The notes beneath the pieces were generated by a model. That model saw only the letters and a program-made list of their open reading frames with translations. It did no database searches and was not told the origin of the DNA. This document shows positions 8,485 through 9,218 of a DNA stretch of 9,218 bases, piece after piece. The DNA comes from Betaproteobacteria bacterium. Lineage in GTDB: Bacteria > Pseudomonadota > Gammaproteobacteria > Burkholderiales > Methylophilaceae. Where the stretch lies: positions 1 through 9,218 of the forward strand of contig RFPQ01000022.1 of assembly GCA_009926035.1 (NCBI GenBank), written 5' to 3'. The position numbers and the translations under genes were made by a program. Each line of letters starts with the position of its first letter. Position 1 is the stretch's first letter.

Positions 8485-9218
8485 TTTTTAATCGGTGCGA
8501 TTTTGTATAGTAAAGCCATGCCGGGAATTGCAAGGAAAAAACACAATATAAAAAAATGTTCCCAACCAAAAATATTTTGTAGATAACCTGTCGATGCATT
8601 GACAAGTGTGCGAGGAATCGCCGCCAAACTTGTAAAGAGTGCAAACTGTGTTGCGGTATAAAGTGGATGTGTAGTTTTGGCAATGAATGCTACGAAAGCA
8701 GTCGTCCCTAAGCCTACACCAAAAGCTTCAAAGCCTACGACAAGGGCTAGCCATTCAGGGCTATAGCCTATGTGAGCGAGCCAAGCAAAACCTAAAATAC
8801 TGATCATTTGAAGAAAACCAAAAAGCCATAATGCGCGATTAATACCTAATTTCATCATCCAAACACCACCTATGAGACCGCCAATCACACTTGGCCATAA
8901 GCCTGCATTTTTTGCGATTAAACCAATTTCAGTTTTACTAAATCCTAAATCTAAATAAAAAGGCGTAGCCAAAGCAGTTGCCATACTATCCCCTAATTTA
9001 TAAAAGAAAATAAAAAGAAGAATAGTTAGCGCGCTTTTTAAACCATGGCGACTTATAAATTCTTGAAAAGGCAAAAAGAGTGAAGTAGTTAAATCCTGTT
9101 TTTTTATTTTGATTACTTTAGGCTCTTTAATAAGAAGTGTTAAAAATAATCCTGGCAACATAAAAAGACTCGTGATGATGAATACCGTTTGCCAATCAAA
9201 ATGATCTGCCAAGATGAG
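8481..9218 (-). CDS. ampG: AmpG-like muropeptide permease (MFS), 5' end cut by window edge
   Basis: Inner-membrane major facilitator transporter, probably importing GlcNAc-anhydroMurNAc peptides for cell-wall recycling. The frame is open from the right edge to a TAA at 8481-8483, giving 245 C-terminal residues; the true start lies outside. What remains is mostly hydrophobic, with about seven or eight membrane segments. A polar loop near residues 32-60 (IKEPKVIKIKKQDL onward) probably joins the two MFS halves. AmpG-like stretches are FYKLGDSMATALATPFYLDLG, IGLIAKNAGLWPSVIGGLIGG, YTATQFALFTSLAAIPRTLV, and GWEHFFILCFFLAIPGMALL at the C-terminus. A general MFS transporter of the same subfamily is the alternative, since substrate cannot be read from sequence. 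The stop overlaps the convergent xth stop by 4 nt. Confidence 0.88.
   Translation of the reverse strand, partial: LILADHFDWQTVFIITSLFMLPGLFLTLLIKEPKVIKIKKQDLTTSLFLPFQEFISRHGLKSALTILLFIFFYKLGDSMATALATPFYLDLGFSKTEIGLIAKNAGLWPSVIGGLIGGVWMMKLGINRALWLFGFLQMISILGFAWLAHIGYSPEWLALVVGFEAFGVGLGTTAFVAFIAKTTHPLYTATQFALFTSLAAIPRTLVNASTGYLQNIFGWEHFFILCFFLAIPGMALLYKIAPIKN

Noticed and set aside
8440..8500. Possible bidirectional terminator at the xth/ampG junction
   Set aside because: Only a 6-bp AAGCTT palindrome and scattered T-runs are present; there is no GC-rich stem before a U-tract on either strand.

Overview
The window is a compact, AT-rich stretch of ordinary bacterial core genome. It is fully coding apart from short junctions and one 131-base divergent intergenic region. 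The protein sequences and gene order (mreB-mreC-mreD-mrdA facing away from gatC-gatA-gatB, then pyrE, xth and an ampG-like gene) look proteobacterial, most like Betaproteobacteria. The low GC, very short intergenic gaps and overlapping stop codons suggest a small, streamlined genome, for example a freshwater or marine member of the Methylophilales. That placement is inferred from style and synteny and was not tested by a search.

Left arm, minus strand (about 1-3761): a cell-shape operon. In transcription order it runs mreB (actin-like filament), mreC (periplasmic scaffold), mreD (membrane partner) and mrdA (PBP2, the elongasome transpeptidase). mrdA runs off the left edge; rodA would be expected next. 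Together these proteins form the elongasome that inserts side-wall peptidoglycan.

Centre (3762-3892): the only sizeable intergenic region. It holds a -10-like element, GTATAATAC, that reads as a -10 on both strands, and a 12-bp palindrome beside it. It probably drives both the mre operon and gatCAB.

Middle, plus strand (3893-7067): gatC, gatA and gatB, the three subunits of the tRNA-dependent amidotransferase that turns mischarged Glu-tRNA(Gln) and/or Asp-tRNA(Asn) into the correct aminoacyl-tRNA. The genes are tightly packed, with a 2-nt gap and then an ATGA overlap.

Right arm (7070-9218): pyrE (minus; pyrimidine synthesis) meets gatB tail to tail with 2 bases between them. xth (plus; exonuclease III family) diverges from pyrE across only 23 bases. 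An AmpG-type muropeptide permease (minus) runs off the right edge and shares stop-codon bases with xth.

I found no RNA gene, mobile element, CRISPR array, broken gene or convincing intrinsic terminator. I see no previously undescribed system here. The points worth a second look are small regulatory and architectural ones.
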